DNA from: Fidelibacterota bacterium
GTDB taxonomy: Bacteria; Fidelibacterota; Marinisomatia; Marinisomatales; S15-B10
DNA length: 5,974 bases
Direction of reading: 5' to 3'
Assembly (NCBI GenBank): GCA_002691365.1
Contig: NZHL01000014.1
Coordinates: 93,761 to 99,734, forward strand
Shown: positions 1 through 5,974 of the stretch, piece after piece
How the letters are laid out: every line of letters begins with the position of its first letter
Numbering within the stretch: the stretch's first letter is position 1
Notes under the pieces: model-generated
What the model was told of the DNA's origin: nothing
Database searches by the model: none
What the model saw: the letters and a program-made list of their open reading frames with translations, nothing else
Position numbers and translations under genes: made by a program

Positions 1-357
1 TTAATTTCAGAATCTTTATCTACCTCACAAAGTGAACCTGATTTTTTAGAACCAAAAAAACCTGCACCGGACAATCAACGTACTGGTTTAAGAGTGTATT
101 TAGGAACTATACCAGATTATGCAAGTTCGGATATCATTGGCCTGAAATTATCAGGTGTTTCAAAAGGTGGTCCAGCAGATAAAGCAGGAATTAAGTCCAA
201 TGATATTATTATTGAATTAGCTGGTAAAAAAATTGAAAATATCTATGATTATACTTATGCAATCGATGCATTAAAAATTGATCAAAAAACTGAAATAAAA
301 ATAAATAGAAATGGTAAAGTTATAATTCTATCTATCACTCCTGGCTCAAGAAATTAA
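1..357 (+). CDS. C-terminal fragment of a PDZ-domain peptidase, probably M28 family (5' end outside window)
   Basis: The frame is open from base 1 to the TAA at 355-357, giving the last 118 residues of a longer protein. Residues 1-30 are a polar, Pro/Ser-rich linker. From about residue 31 comes RVYLGTIPDYA, then a PDZ domain (about residues 45-114) with the GGPADKAGIK segment and NDIIIELAGKKIENIYDYTYAI. From memory of the family, the YLGTIPDYA lead-in and the ENIYDYTYAI stretch recur in PDZ domains at the C-terminus of M28-type zinc aminopeptidases, usually exported. The catalytic domain is not in the window, so the peptidase call rests on the tail alone; another PDZ-bearing protease is possible. 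A GTG at 94 is an internal valine, not the start. The 3' end overlaps the convergent oxidoreductase gene by 23 bp, and no terminator hairpin is visible. Confidence 0.75.
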   Translation, partial: LISESLSTSQSEPDFLEPKKPAPDNQRTGLRVYLGTIPDYASSDIIGLKLSGVSKGGPADKAGIKSNDIIIELAGKKIENIYDYTYAIDALKIDQKTEIKINRNGKVIILSITPGSRN

Positions 358-1660
358 TATAATTTACTGCTTTCGCAAAAATATCATGAGTATGTAAGTA
401 CTTAAATTCAGCTCCTCTACCAATCATTTTCATATTTTCAAATTTTTTAAAATAGTCATTAATTATCTTCATGCTTTCAACATTCTCATTTGTTAATATG
501 GGATATGCATTTGGTATTTTGTATGTTAAACTTTCAATTATTTTATTTTTTTCAATAAACTTCATTTTTATTAGTGAATTAATAATTTCATTTTTAAAAA
601 TATCTGAATGTGAATTATATAGCTCATCAGATTCATTACATGGAACCTCAACAACAATGCAAGTTTTATCATTGGGAGCTAAAAATTTACTTCTTTGTTT
701 TGGCTCATATATTCTCGTAAAATTAACATTTTCATCAGGAAAATATATTGAAGCATAATTAGAAAAATTTTTCATTTTTAAAAAAATTACAACAATTCTT
801 AAATTTCTAAACTTTAATGTGTTTACAATATCTAAAATTTTACTTGGTATTTTTGGTTCTAAAATATTAGCTATAATATTTATTGGAAGAGAATTAATTA
901 TTTGATCCACCTCTATTTTTTTATTGTCGTTTATTTCAATAGCATTAATTTTATTATCATTATGAAATATTTTTGTAACATTTGAATTCAAAAAAATATT
1001 ATTGTTTTGAATTTCTTCTTTTATTTTATCAAATATCATTCCAAACCCATTTTTAGGATAATAAAAAAAACCTTCAAAATGTTTTCTATTTGAAAAAATA
1101 TTAATTATTGAAATAATATTTAAATTTTTAAGTCTACCACCTGAAATTTTTGGAGATAGTAAAGTTGTATCTATTCCCCATATTTTTTTTGAATAGTTAT
1201 TTATAAAAAGTGTTGAAAGTGTTGAACCATATCTTTTAATAACTAAATCATTAAAACTATTAATTTTATTCTGATTAAAAATATTTATTCCATTTTCAAT
1301 TAATATTTTTAAAATGATTTTACTATCTAATTTTTTTAAAAGATTTTTAAATTCAATAGGAAAAGTGATCATTTTACCTTTGTAAAAAATCTTGCTTGGG
1401 GTACTTACTAATTTTAAATCATCATTTAATAAATTTCTTACAATAGATGTAACATACTTATTTTTATCATGAAATCTATGAGCTCCTAAATCAAATTTAA
1501 AATTTTTATGTTCAACTGTCTTACAATTTCCACCAATTTCACTATTACCTTCAAACAACTCAAACTTCAATCCATTTTTATGTGCAAAATAAGCTGATGC
1601 TAAACCAGCAGGACCTCCACCAATAATAGATAATTTTTGTATTTTATTATTTCTTTTCAC
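335..1660 (-). CDS. FAD-dependent oxidoreductase, UDP-galactopyranose mutase / protoporphyrinogen oxidase-like (amine oxidase superfamily)
   Basis: A 441-residue soluble flavoprotein. The N-terminal Rossmann dinucleotide fold is clear: SIIGGGPAGL (11-20), the acidic end of strand 2 at E37, then GGNCKT (43-48) and DLGAHRFH (57-64). KIWGIDTTLLSP (159-170) matches the Y-(T/S)-x-K-x-W-G segment of UDP-galactopyranose mutase relatives. YPKNGFGMIFDKI (201-213) and the C-terminal GRGAEFKYLHTHDIF (414-428) match the FAD-contacting parts of this family (COG1232-like). Substrate is unknown; relatives often sit among polysaccharide genes, and the glycosyltransferase directly upstream supports a role on a sugar or lipid-linked sugar. 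The start is GTG at 1660-1658: an in-frame TAA lies immediately upstream (1663-1661) and no ATG precedes the Rossmann motif. It overlaps the upstream gene by 14 bp, suggesting translational coupling; no clear Shine-Dalgarno is seen. True UDP-galactopyranose mutase activity is possible but not shown. Confidence 0.85.
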   Translation of the reverse strand: MKRNNKIQKLSIIGGGPAGLASAYFAHKNGLKFELFEGNSEIGGNCKTVEHKNFKFDLGAHRFHDKNKYVTSIVRNLLNDDLKLVSTPSKIFYKGKMITFPIEFKNLLKKLDSKIILKILIENGINIFNQNKINSFNDLVIKRYGSTLSTLFINNYSKKIWGIDTTLLSPKISGGRLKNLNIISIINIFSNRKHFEGFFYYPKNGFGMIFDKIKEEIQNNNIFLNSNVTKIFHNDNKINAIEINDNKKIEVDQIINSLPINIIANILEPKIPSKILDIVNTLKFRNLRIVVIFLKMKNFSNYASIYFPDENVNFTRIYEPKQRSKFLAPNDKTCIVVEVPCNESDELYNSHSDIFKNEIINSLIKMKFIEKNKIIESLTYKIPNAYPILTNENVESMKIINDYFKKFENMKMIGRGAEFKYLHTHDIFAKAVNYINFLSQE

Positions 1661-3077
1661 TTAAGGTATAAACTTTTATTTCAGACCACATTTTATTAAC
1701 ATAAGGATTATGATAAAAAGTTGTATCTGATTTTGAATATTGTTTTTTGTTTTCGATAACATTTAAAAATTCTCCAATTAATATGATATTATTATGATCA
1801 TTTTTTAGTTGAATTTTATTTTCAGAGTTTTGATCATCAATATCAATAAAATTAGAACTAATTCCATGTGTTTTTAAATAAAAATTAATTAGGGGAATAC
1901 TAACAATTGTAGTTGTATTTGAACTATTAGAAATAAACTCTTTAACTTGATGAATTGAAGAAGGTTCTTTATGTTGAATACTTAAGATAACAGTTAAAAT
2001 TCCTTGTAAAATCAAAAACAATGATAAAAGAAAAACTCTAATTTTTTTATTCATTTCATTAAAATGAAAAACTGATAAAATCAGTACTGGAATCAAAAAC
2101 AATATAATAGGTAAAATATGTCTGGATTTATAAATTATATTCTGAAAAAAAAATATCCAGATAGAATAAATTATTATAGAAGCAAATAATATTTTAAAAA
2201 CATTTTTCTCATATAATTTTTTTCGGGAAATAAAAATAATAATTAAAAAAAATGATAATAAAGCAGAAATCATCAAGCTAAATATTGATCTTCCTTGAGT
2301 ATATCCACCCATTCCATCAGCCCAAATACTTCTAAAAAAATGAATTCCTCTATCTGTAAAATTATTATTTGAGATTATTGTTCCACCAAAATCATTAAAA
2401 TGACCATTGGTCTGATTCAAAGCAATTCCAAAAAAATCATTTATCCCAGTCAATAATATTAATGGTGTAAGCCATATAAAAATTCCAAAAACAAACATTA
2501 AAATAAATTTATTTTTAAAAGGATTTTCTTTAAAACTTTTTAAGATTGGAAAAAGCAAGAAAGGAATATATGATAATCTTAACCCAGATAATAAGCCAAA
2601 AGTCAAAGGACCTAAAATATGATTATTTTTAGGAATGTAGATATAATAAAAACTTAATGACAAAACTGCTAATCCTGCTATATCAGGCATATACCTATTA
2701 CTCATCAACCAAATCAATGGATTAAAAAATATAAAAAAAGAAATGAAAATTCCCTCTTTACTTTTTAAAGATATTGAAAAAATTTTTAATATGTAAACAA
2801 TACAAATATAAATTGAAAATCCACCTACAATTGAAAAAGATAAACCTATATTTGATGTAAGTAAATAAATTGGTTTGATTATTATATGATGAACAAAGTA
2901 TCCTGGAAAATGCGGTTGTAATTTTGAAATATCATAGTCATTTAAACTTAAAGCAAATCTAAGACTATCAATATCCTCAATATAAAAAATACTTGTAAAA
3001 ACCCTTGATACAATACAAGTTATGAAAAGCAAAAAATGATAAAAATAAATATTTTTTGTCAAAATTTTTTTTTTCAA
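1647..3077 (-). CDS. GT-C-type integral membrane glycosyltransferase (PMT/ArnT-like), putative
   Basis: About 476 residues with roughly ten hydrophobic segments (near 11-31, 77-99, 108-125, 133-148, 155-180, 190-210, 264-284, 294-312, 318-338, 347-367) and a soluble tail from about 370. The first extramembrane loop carries EDIDS (34-38) followed by QPHFPGYF (54-61). An acidic pair after the first helix and a Q-P-H-x-P-G-Y motif are typical of GT-C enzymes that take sugars from polyprenyl-phosphate donors on the periplasmic side. SNRYMPD (126-132) and YKSRHILP (316-323) also fit. Donor and acceptor cannot be read from sequence. The oxidoreductase gene begins inside its 3' end, so the two are probably co-translated. 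The start is uncertain: there is no ATG before codon 125, and TTG at 3077-3075 is the best choice, with TTG at 3062-3060 an alternative. The gene is very AT-rich and its first codons run through ten consecutive A residues. Confidence 0.75.
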   Translation of the reverse strand: MKKKILTKNIYFYHFLLFITCIVSRVFTSIFYIEDIDSLRFALSLNDYDISKLQPHFPGYFVHHIIIKPIYLLTSNIGLSFSIVGGFSIYICIVYILKIFSISLKSKEGIFISFFIFFNPLIWLMSNRYMPDIAGLAVLSLSFYYIYIPKNNHILGPLTFGLLSGLRLSYIPFLLFPILKSFKENPFKNKFILMFVFGIFIWLTPLILLTGINDFFGIALNQTNGHFNDFGGTIISNNNFTDRGIHFFRSIWADGMGGYTQGRSIFSLMISALLSFFLIIIFISRKKLYEKNVFKILFASIIIYSIWIFFFQNIIYKSRHILPIILFLIPVLILSVFHFNEMNKKIRVFLLSLFLILQGILTVILSIQHKEPSSIHQVKEFISNSSNTTTIVSIPLINFYLKTHGISSNFIDIDDQNSENKIQLKNDHNNIILIGEFLNVIENKKQYSKSDTTFYHNPYVNKMWSEIKVYTLSEKK

Positions 3078-3196
3078 ATTAGGGTGATTATCGGTAGACC
3101 TGAAAAGTGTTTGTGCTTCCTCCTTCAGGACTTTTATTGTGTGTGTTTATTAGCTTGTGGGAGATGTAACCAATAATCACCCCTTATTATTTGAAA
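3072..3196. repeat. long interrupted inverted repeat (14 bp plus 8 bp arms)
   Basis: Bases 3082-3095 (gggtgattatcggt) and 3169-3182 (accaataatcaccc) pair over 14 positions; the one non-Watson-Crick pair is G-U on the minus-strand RNA and C-A on the plus strand. Outside it, TTTCAAAT (3072-3079) is perfectly complementary to ATTTGAAA (3189-3196), with 2 and 6 unpaired bases between the blocks. The arms enclose 73 bases, too long for an intrinsic terminator loop, and neither flank carries a clean U-tract for minus-strand transcription. The element begins 10 bp after the lipoprotein stop codon. The putative TTG start of the glycosyltransferase (3077-3075) lies inside the outer arm. It may be a structured RNA, a transcript-end stem, or a miniature inverted-repeat element. 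Confidence 0.7.
3082..3182 (-). ncRNA. candidate structured RNA or mRNA leader with possible pseudoknot (unidentified)
   Basis: These 101 bases are about 42% G+C (42 of 101 counted) while the glycosyltransferase gene downstream is near 22% where sampled, a pattern often seen for structured RNAs in AT-rich genomes. On the minus strand the order is: outer stem 5' arm (3182-3169); a 36-base A/C-rich linker (3168-3133); an inner hairpin AGTCCTGAA (3132-3124) pairing with TTCAGGTCT (3104-3096) at 8 of 9 positions with a 19-base loop; then the outer 3' arm (3095-3082) with no gap, so the helices could stack. TCTCC in the linker (3164-3160) can pair with GGAGG in the hairpin loop (3123-3119), forming a pseudoknot. 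The G-U pair in the outer stem favours the minus strand. I do not recognise a known family, and no folding energy was calculated. A leader for the glycosyltransferase, a 3' UTR element or an independent small RNA are all open. Confidence 0.35.
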
Positions 3197-3205
3197 GTTT
3201 CTATA

Positions 3206-4558
3206 CTACCAACCAGCTACATCCTCATCTGAAAAGCCATAAGCTTCTTGAAAAGTATTTCTAATTGTTGATAATAAAGCTCCATGATAAGCATAGAATT
3301 CTGTATATCCATCTTCAGGATAAACAGGAGATGTTCCCATTGCTAATGATACTTCTTCAAGATCTGCATCTGAAATCAGAGCAAAATCATTGTATTGAAG
3401 AGCAATTGTAAAACCTCTCATCTCACCCCAATGCTTGTTAAGATCAGCTACGAGTGGACTTAGTGGTCCAGCAGTTGAATCAGCAGGGTAAAGTGCTGCC
3501 ATATCAGCTGCACTATCATTGATATAGTGAATAACTGTTGCAGCTATAACTTTTTCCCATGTGTTAACAATTATATCACGTTGAGCTAAAATTTCTGAGA
3601 TATCAGCTTGATTGTGAATTAAAGTTCTTCCTTCTAAATATGCATCCATAATTGTTTTGGTAAAATCAACAGTACCACTTGCGGCACCTATATCTCTTTT
3701 AGCTGCATTTTTAGAAATTCCATGGTTATATTCTGAAATAAAGTCTATGGAACCATCTTCATTTGAATCTTTATATCCTGGACTTTTAATTTCATCATCA
3801 GTATAGAAATTATAGTCTACAGCGGCACCAAAATAACCAAATGATTCATCCCAATGATGTTCCATCTCTGTATAATTTCCACCTTCGGAACTAGCTTCTG
3901 CATTACCATCATCCTCTAAACTTCCTAAATAATTTGAAGTTCCTTGAGAATATGGAACAGCACCTAATAATGTTTTGTTTATCATTTGAGATAAATCTAA
4001 ACCATCATCACTAGTAAAAGCTAAATTTGACTCTAGGTTACTTGCTTCAGCACTTTTTTCAGCTACAATTGCAAACCAATCAGTCATTAATTCATCAGCA
4101 GTTTTATCAAAACCATATACTACTTCATCATCTATCTTACCAATAAGGTTTTTCCCAGTTGATATACTTGAATATTTAGCTTCAAGAGGTGCAGGGTCTG
4201 TAGAAGTTTGAGATGTCAAATCTAAAAGATCATCATAATTATAAAGATTAGTTAGGTCTTCAACTGTTAGAGCTGATGCTCCTTCTGATGATAAACGACT
4301 AGTAAGAACCTTAATGTCATTTAATAACAGATTTCTTACAACTTGACCAGTATATTTTACACTACTTTCACCTTCATTGAATCTACTATCAAACGCATAT
4401 GAAGTAGGGGTTTCAATTGCAGTTGGCTCATCATCAGTTGTATCTGTTGAGTCAACTTGATCAGTTGTATCACCAGTATCAACTACATCTTCAGATTCAT
4501 TTTTATCATCTTCACATGCTGTGAAAAGAATAAAACCAAAAAGAAGATATATTATCAT
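3206..4558 (-). CDS. DUF4856 family lipoprotein, putative metal-uptake partner of the TonB receptor
   Basis: A 450-residue precursor with a short hydrophobic signal ending LFTAC (11-15), so C15 is the probable lipidated cysteine. Residues 16-50 are an acidic Asp/Thr linker. The body matches what I recall of DUF4856: SYAFDSRF (53-60), VKYTGQVVRNLLLNDI (67-82), the hallmark MEHHWDESFGYFG (232-244), a calcium-loop-like DSNEDGSID (264-272), NAAKRDIG (284-291), VIHYIND (342-348) and KHWGEMRGF (375-383). Members are found mostly in Bacteroidota and related phyla, commonly near imelysin-type and TonB receptor genes. A role in binding iron or another metal at the cell surface is an inference. It lies 27 bp downstream of the receptor gene, so co-transcription is likely. 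The ATG chosen gives no positive charge in the signal n-region and lies 21 bases from the best ribosome binding site, so translation could begin slightly upstream. Confidence 0.85.
   Translation of the reverse strand: MIIYLLFGFILFTACEDDKNESEDVVDTGDTTDQVDSTDTTDDEPTAIETPTSYAFDSRFNEGESSVKYTGQVVRNLLLNDIKVLTSRLSSEGASALTVEDLTNLYNYDDLLDLTSQTSTDPAPLEAKYSSISTGKNLIGKIDDEVVYGFDKTADELMTDWFAIVAEKSAEASNLESNLAFTSDDGLDLSQMINKTLLGAVPYSQGTSNYLGSLEDDGNAEASSEGGNYTEMEHHWDESFGYFGAAVDYNFYTDDEIKSPGYKDSNEDGSIDFISEYNHGISKNAAKRDIGAASGTVDFTKTIMDAYLEGRTLIHNQADISEILAQRDIIVNTWEKVIAATVIHYINDSAADMAALYPADSTAGPLSPLVADLNKHWGEMRGFTIALQYNDFALISDADLEEVSLAMGTSPVYPEDGYTEFYAYHGALLSTIRNTFQEAYGFSDEDVAGW
4433..4486 (-). repeat. 27-bp tandem duplication encoding the acidic Asp/Thr linker of the lipoprotein
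   Basis: The 12-mer atcagttgtatc occurs at 4433-4444 and again at 4460-4471, exactly 27 bp apart, and the following bases are partly conserved. In the protein this gives two related nine-residue units, DTGDTTDQV and DSTDTTDDE, right after the lipidated N-terminus. It looks like replication-slippage expansion of a spacer that holds the folded domain away from the membrane. Confidence 0.55.
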
Positions 4559-4579
4559 TTTATTATTTATTGTGTGTTT

Positions 4580-4585
4580 TCCTTT
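4580..4585 (-). promoter_or_regulatory. ribosome binding site of the DUF4856 gene
   Basis: AAAGGA on the minus strand follows the receptor stop codon (TAA, 4588-4586) with no gap. It ends 21 bases before the ATG at 4558, longer than the usual 5-10 bases, but 9 bases before an in-frame ATA at 4570-4568. It therefore bears on the start choice for this gene. Confidence 0.45.
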
Positions 4586-5974
4586 TTAAAATAAATATTC
4601 AATACCAAAGTTAATTTGCCTTCTTGGTCCAGGAAGGATACCTGAACTTAAATTTGCTGATTTTTGGCCAGGATTTGAATGAAGCCTAGAACCAATATAG
4701 ATTTCATCAGTCAAATTCTTACCTGTCAAAAACATTCTATAGCTTGTACCAAAATTATAATTCAATGACATATTATAAATTCCATATGATGAAATAGAAC
4801 CTGATATTCCTAAATTATCTGATTCAATAATATTTTCAAAATCTGTAAATACACTACTCACATATTTATAGTCAAACATAATATCAAGATTATTAATAGG
4901 ACTTAGTTCCAAACCAATTATTAGAGTAGATTTAGGAGAATATGGTAATTCATTACCATTGATTGATATTGTTGAACCATAAGTCCCAGATACATAAGAA
5001 ACAATTTCTCCATCTAGAACCTCTGTTTGCAAATACGTATAAGTTGCAAATAAGTTTGGTATCATTTGATTAATATTAGAAAATTTAAACATAGAATTTA
5101 ATTCTATTCCATAAGTTTGAACTTTCCCTAAATTTTTAAAGGCAGTACCTCTACCAGCTGCAACTAAATTTTCAATATCAAGATGAAAACCTGATAATTC
5201 AAAATTCATTAAATTTAAGTCTCCTCTTATACCTATTTCTTTATTCCAACTTTTTTCCGAATCCAAATCTAATCCACCACTTGATATATTGTCTCCAAAA
5301 TTAAGAATTTTTAATGCTCCACTTGATGGTGGTGTAAAGCCTCTGTGTATACCACCAAAAAGATTCATTCCAAATAAAGAGTTGCTAAATCCTATACCAG
5401 GTAAAACAACTACTAAATTCTTATCTTGATATAAAGATCCGGATAATCTATCCACCCGTTCTTGTTCAAAGACCTCAAGTCTTAAACCTGGACTTACTTT
5501 AATAAATTCAAAGTCAACTTCTTCAGAAAAATATGTAGAAAGTGCCATAGTATGATAATGATGACTTTGACCTACAATTTCAGGAGAATCAGTATCATTT
5601 TCAGGCTCTATATAGTAAATCCCATCCCTTGAATCAACATTCATACCTGTTTGTTTATCATCAATAAATCTGTCCCAGTAAATTCTTGCTCCAATATCTA
5701 AGTTAGCCTTATTTCCTAAAATTGAATGTTTGTATTTATAATTTTGATCATATCCAATTACATAAAAAGTTCTTAATATTCCAAAATTATCTATACCCCC
5801 ACCAACTCTTACTAAATCGGCATTACTATAATATGGTTGAGGTCTTGGATTATCTGTTCCATAATCAGTTTCTTTAATAAAGATATCATTTTCTCTCCAC
5901 CATCTTCGATCAAAATAATTTATAAATGCAGAACTAGTCTTTGTTAATTTTGAATTTATGTTAGTTGTTTCAAT
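4586..5974 (-). CDS. TonB-dependent receptor, FecA-like, C-terminal part (5' end outside window)
   Basis: The frame is open from the window edge to the TAA at 4588-4586, giving the last 462 residues of an outer-membrane beta-barrel receptor. An ATG at 5644 is internal: the reading frame continues upstream with barrel-like sequence such as FDRRWWRENDIF (21-32) and YWDRFIDD. Family signatures (fragment numbering) include SPGLRLE (161-167), GGIHRGFTPPS (207-217), SEKSWNKEIGIRG (239-251), GKVQTYGIEL (283-292), the GKNLTDEIY segment near the end and the closing INFGIEYLF with terminal Phe needed for barrel assembly. Alternating hydrophobic and polar residues are typical of barrel strands. The plug domain and TonB box, roughly 300 residues, are missing because of the window edge. 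The RRWW and GGIHRGF segments are most like ferric-citrate-type receptors, but the ligand is not proven. A SHHYH cluster (137-141) may face an external loop. Confidence 0.88.
   Translation of the reverse strand: METTNINSKLTKTSSAFINYFDRRWWRENDIFIKETDYGTDNPRPQPYYSNADLVRVGGGIDNFGILRTFYVIGYDQNYKYKHSILGNKANLDIGARIYWDRFIDDKQTGMNVDSRDGIYYIEPENDTDSPEIVGQSHHYHTMALSTYFSEEVDFEFIKVSPGLRLEVFEQERVDRLSGSLYQDKNLVVVLPGIGFSNSLFGMNLFGGIHRGFTPPSSGALKILNFGDNISSGGLDLDSEKSWNKEIGIRGDLNLMNFELSGFHLDIENLVAAGRGTAFKNLGKVQTYGIELNSMFKFSNINQMIPNLFATYTYLQTEVLDGEIVSYVSGTYGSTISINGNELPYSPKSTLIIGLELSPINNLDIMFDYKYVSSVFTDFENIIESDNLGISGSISSYGIYNMSLNYNFGTSYRMFLTGKNLTDEIYIGSRLHSNPGQKSANLSSGILPGPRRQINFGIEYLF

Noticed and set aside
471..758. 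Open frame of 95 codons on the plus strand
   Set aside because: It lies entirely antisense to the well-supported oxidoreductase gene and its translation shows no domain; it is a shadow frame.
3078..3146. N-terminal extension of the glycosyltransferase upstream of TTG 3077
   Set aside because: The frame is open to 3146, but it holds no ATG, GTG or TTG upstream of 3077 and the extension would run through the inverted repeat.
3088..3180. Small minus-strand frame from GTG, 30 codons, ending in SPEGGSTNTFQVYR
   Set aside because: No ribosome site precedes it, it occupies the structured element, and a frame this short is expected by chance. A homologous peptide in relatives would revive it.
3082..3182. 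Bacterial signal recognition particle (4.5S) RNA
   Set aside because: Length, a CTCCCACAAGCTA stretch and GGAGGAAGC superficially recall it, but the conserved CAGG/AGCAG internal loop is missing and the two halves are asymmetric (linker of 36 unpaired bases), so it does not form the expected rod.
3072..3196. Rho-independent terminator for the lipoprotein gene
   Set aside because: The loop is far too long and the minus strand continues with A-rich, not U-rich, sequence after the stem.
3200..3212. Promoter-like TTGGTA (3212-3207) with TAATAA 17 bases downstream, or TATAGA (3205-3200)
   Set aside because: Such AT-rich matches are common here, the start point implied by TAATAA would cut into the outer stem, and no Bacteroidota-type TAnnTTTG box is present.

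Overview
The window is AT-rich bacterial DNA with five protein genes and no rRNA, tRNA or CRISPR array. By eye, G+C is roughly 20-25% in the two central genes and nearer one third in the lipoprotein and receptor genes. A DUF4856 lipoprotein beside a FecA-like TonB-dependent receptor, plus a peptidase tail carrying a PDZ domain, suggests a Gram-negative of the Fibrobacteres-Chlorobi-Bacteroidetes group, probably marine (Marinimicrobia-like or Bacteroidota-like). This assignment is an inference from gene content.

Layout. Positions 1-357 (+) hold the 3' end of a peptidase gene, mostly its PDZ domain. It meets a minus-strand gene tail to tail, and the two coding regions overlap by 23 bp. Positions 335-3077 (-) hold a tightly coupled pair: a GT-C-type membrane glycosyltransferase, then an FAD-dependent oxidoreductase related to UDP-galactopyranose mutase and protoporphyrinogen oxidase. 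They overlap by 14 bp and neither has an ATG start. Positions 3078-3205 are intergenic and contain an unusual, locally G+C-richer palindromic element with a potentially pseudoknotted RNA fold on the minus strand. Positions 3206-5974 (-) hold the 3' part of a TonB-dependent receptor gene followed 27 bp later by a DUF4856 lipoprotein gene.

How the genes may work together. The receptor and the lipoprotein look like one outer-membrane uptake unit, most likely for iron or another chelated metal. DUF4856 is often found with imelysin-type and TonB genes. The glycosyltransferase and oxidoreductase look like a two-gene module acting on a lipid-linked sugar or cell-surface glycan. The two units may be one long minus-strand transcript or two units split at the palindromic element. 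No classical intrinsic terminator was found at either boundary.

The most interesting object is the 3072-3196 element. It has a 14-bp outer stem extended by 8 more base pairs, an inner 8-bp hairpin stacked directly on it, and a possible 5-bp loop-to-linker pseudoknot. It contains the putative TTG start of the glycosyltransferase. It could be a cis-regulatory leader, a small RNA or a miniature mobile repeat; the sequence alone does not decide.
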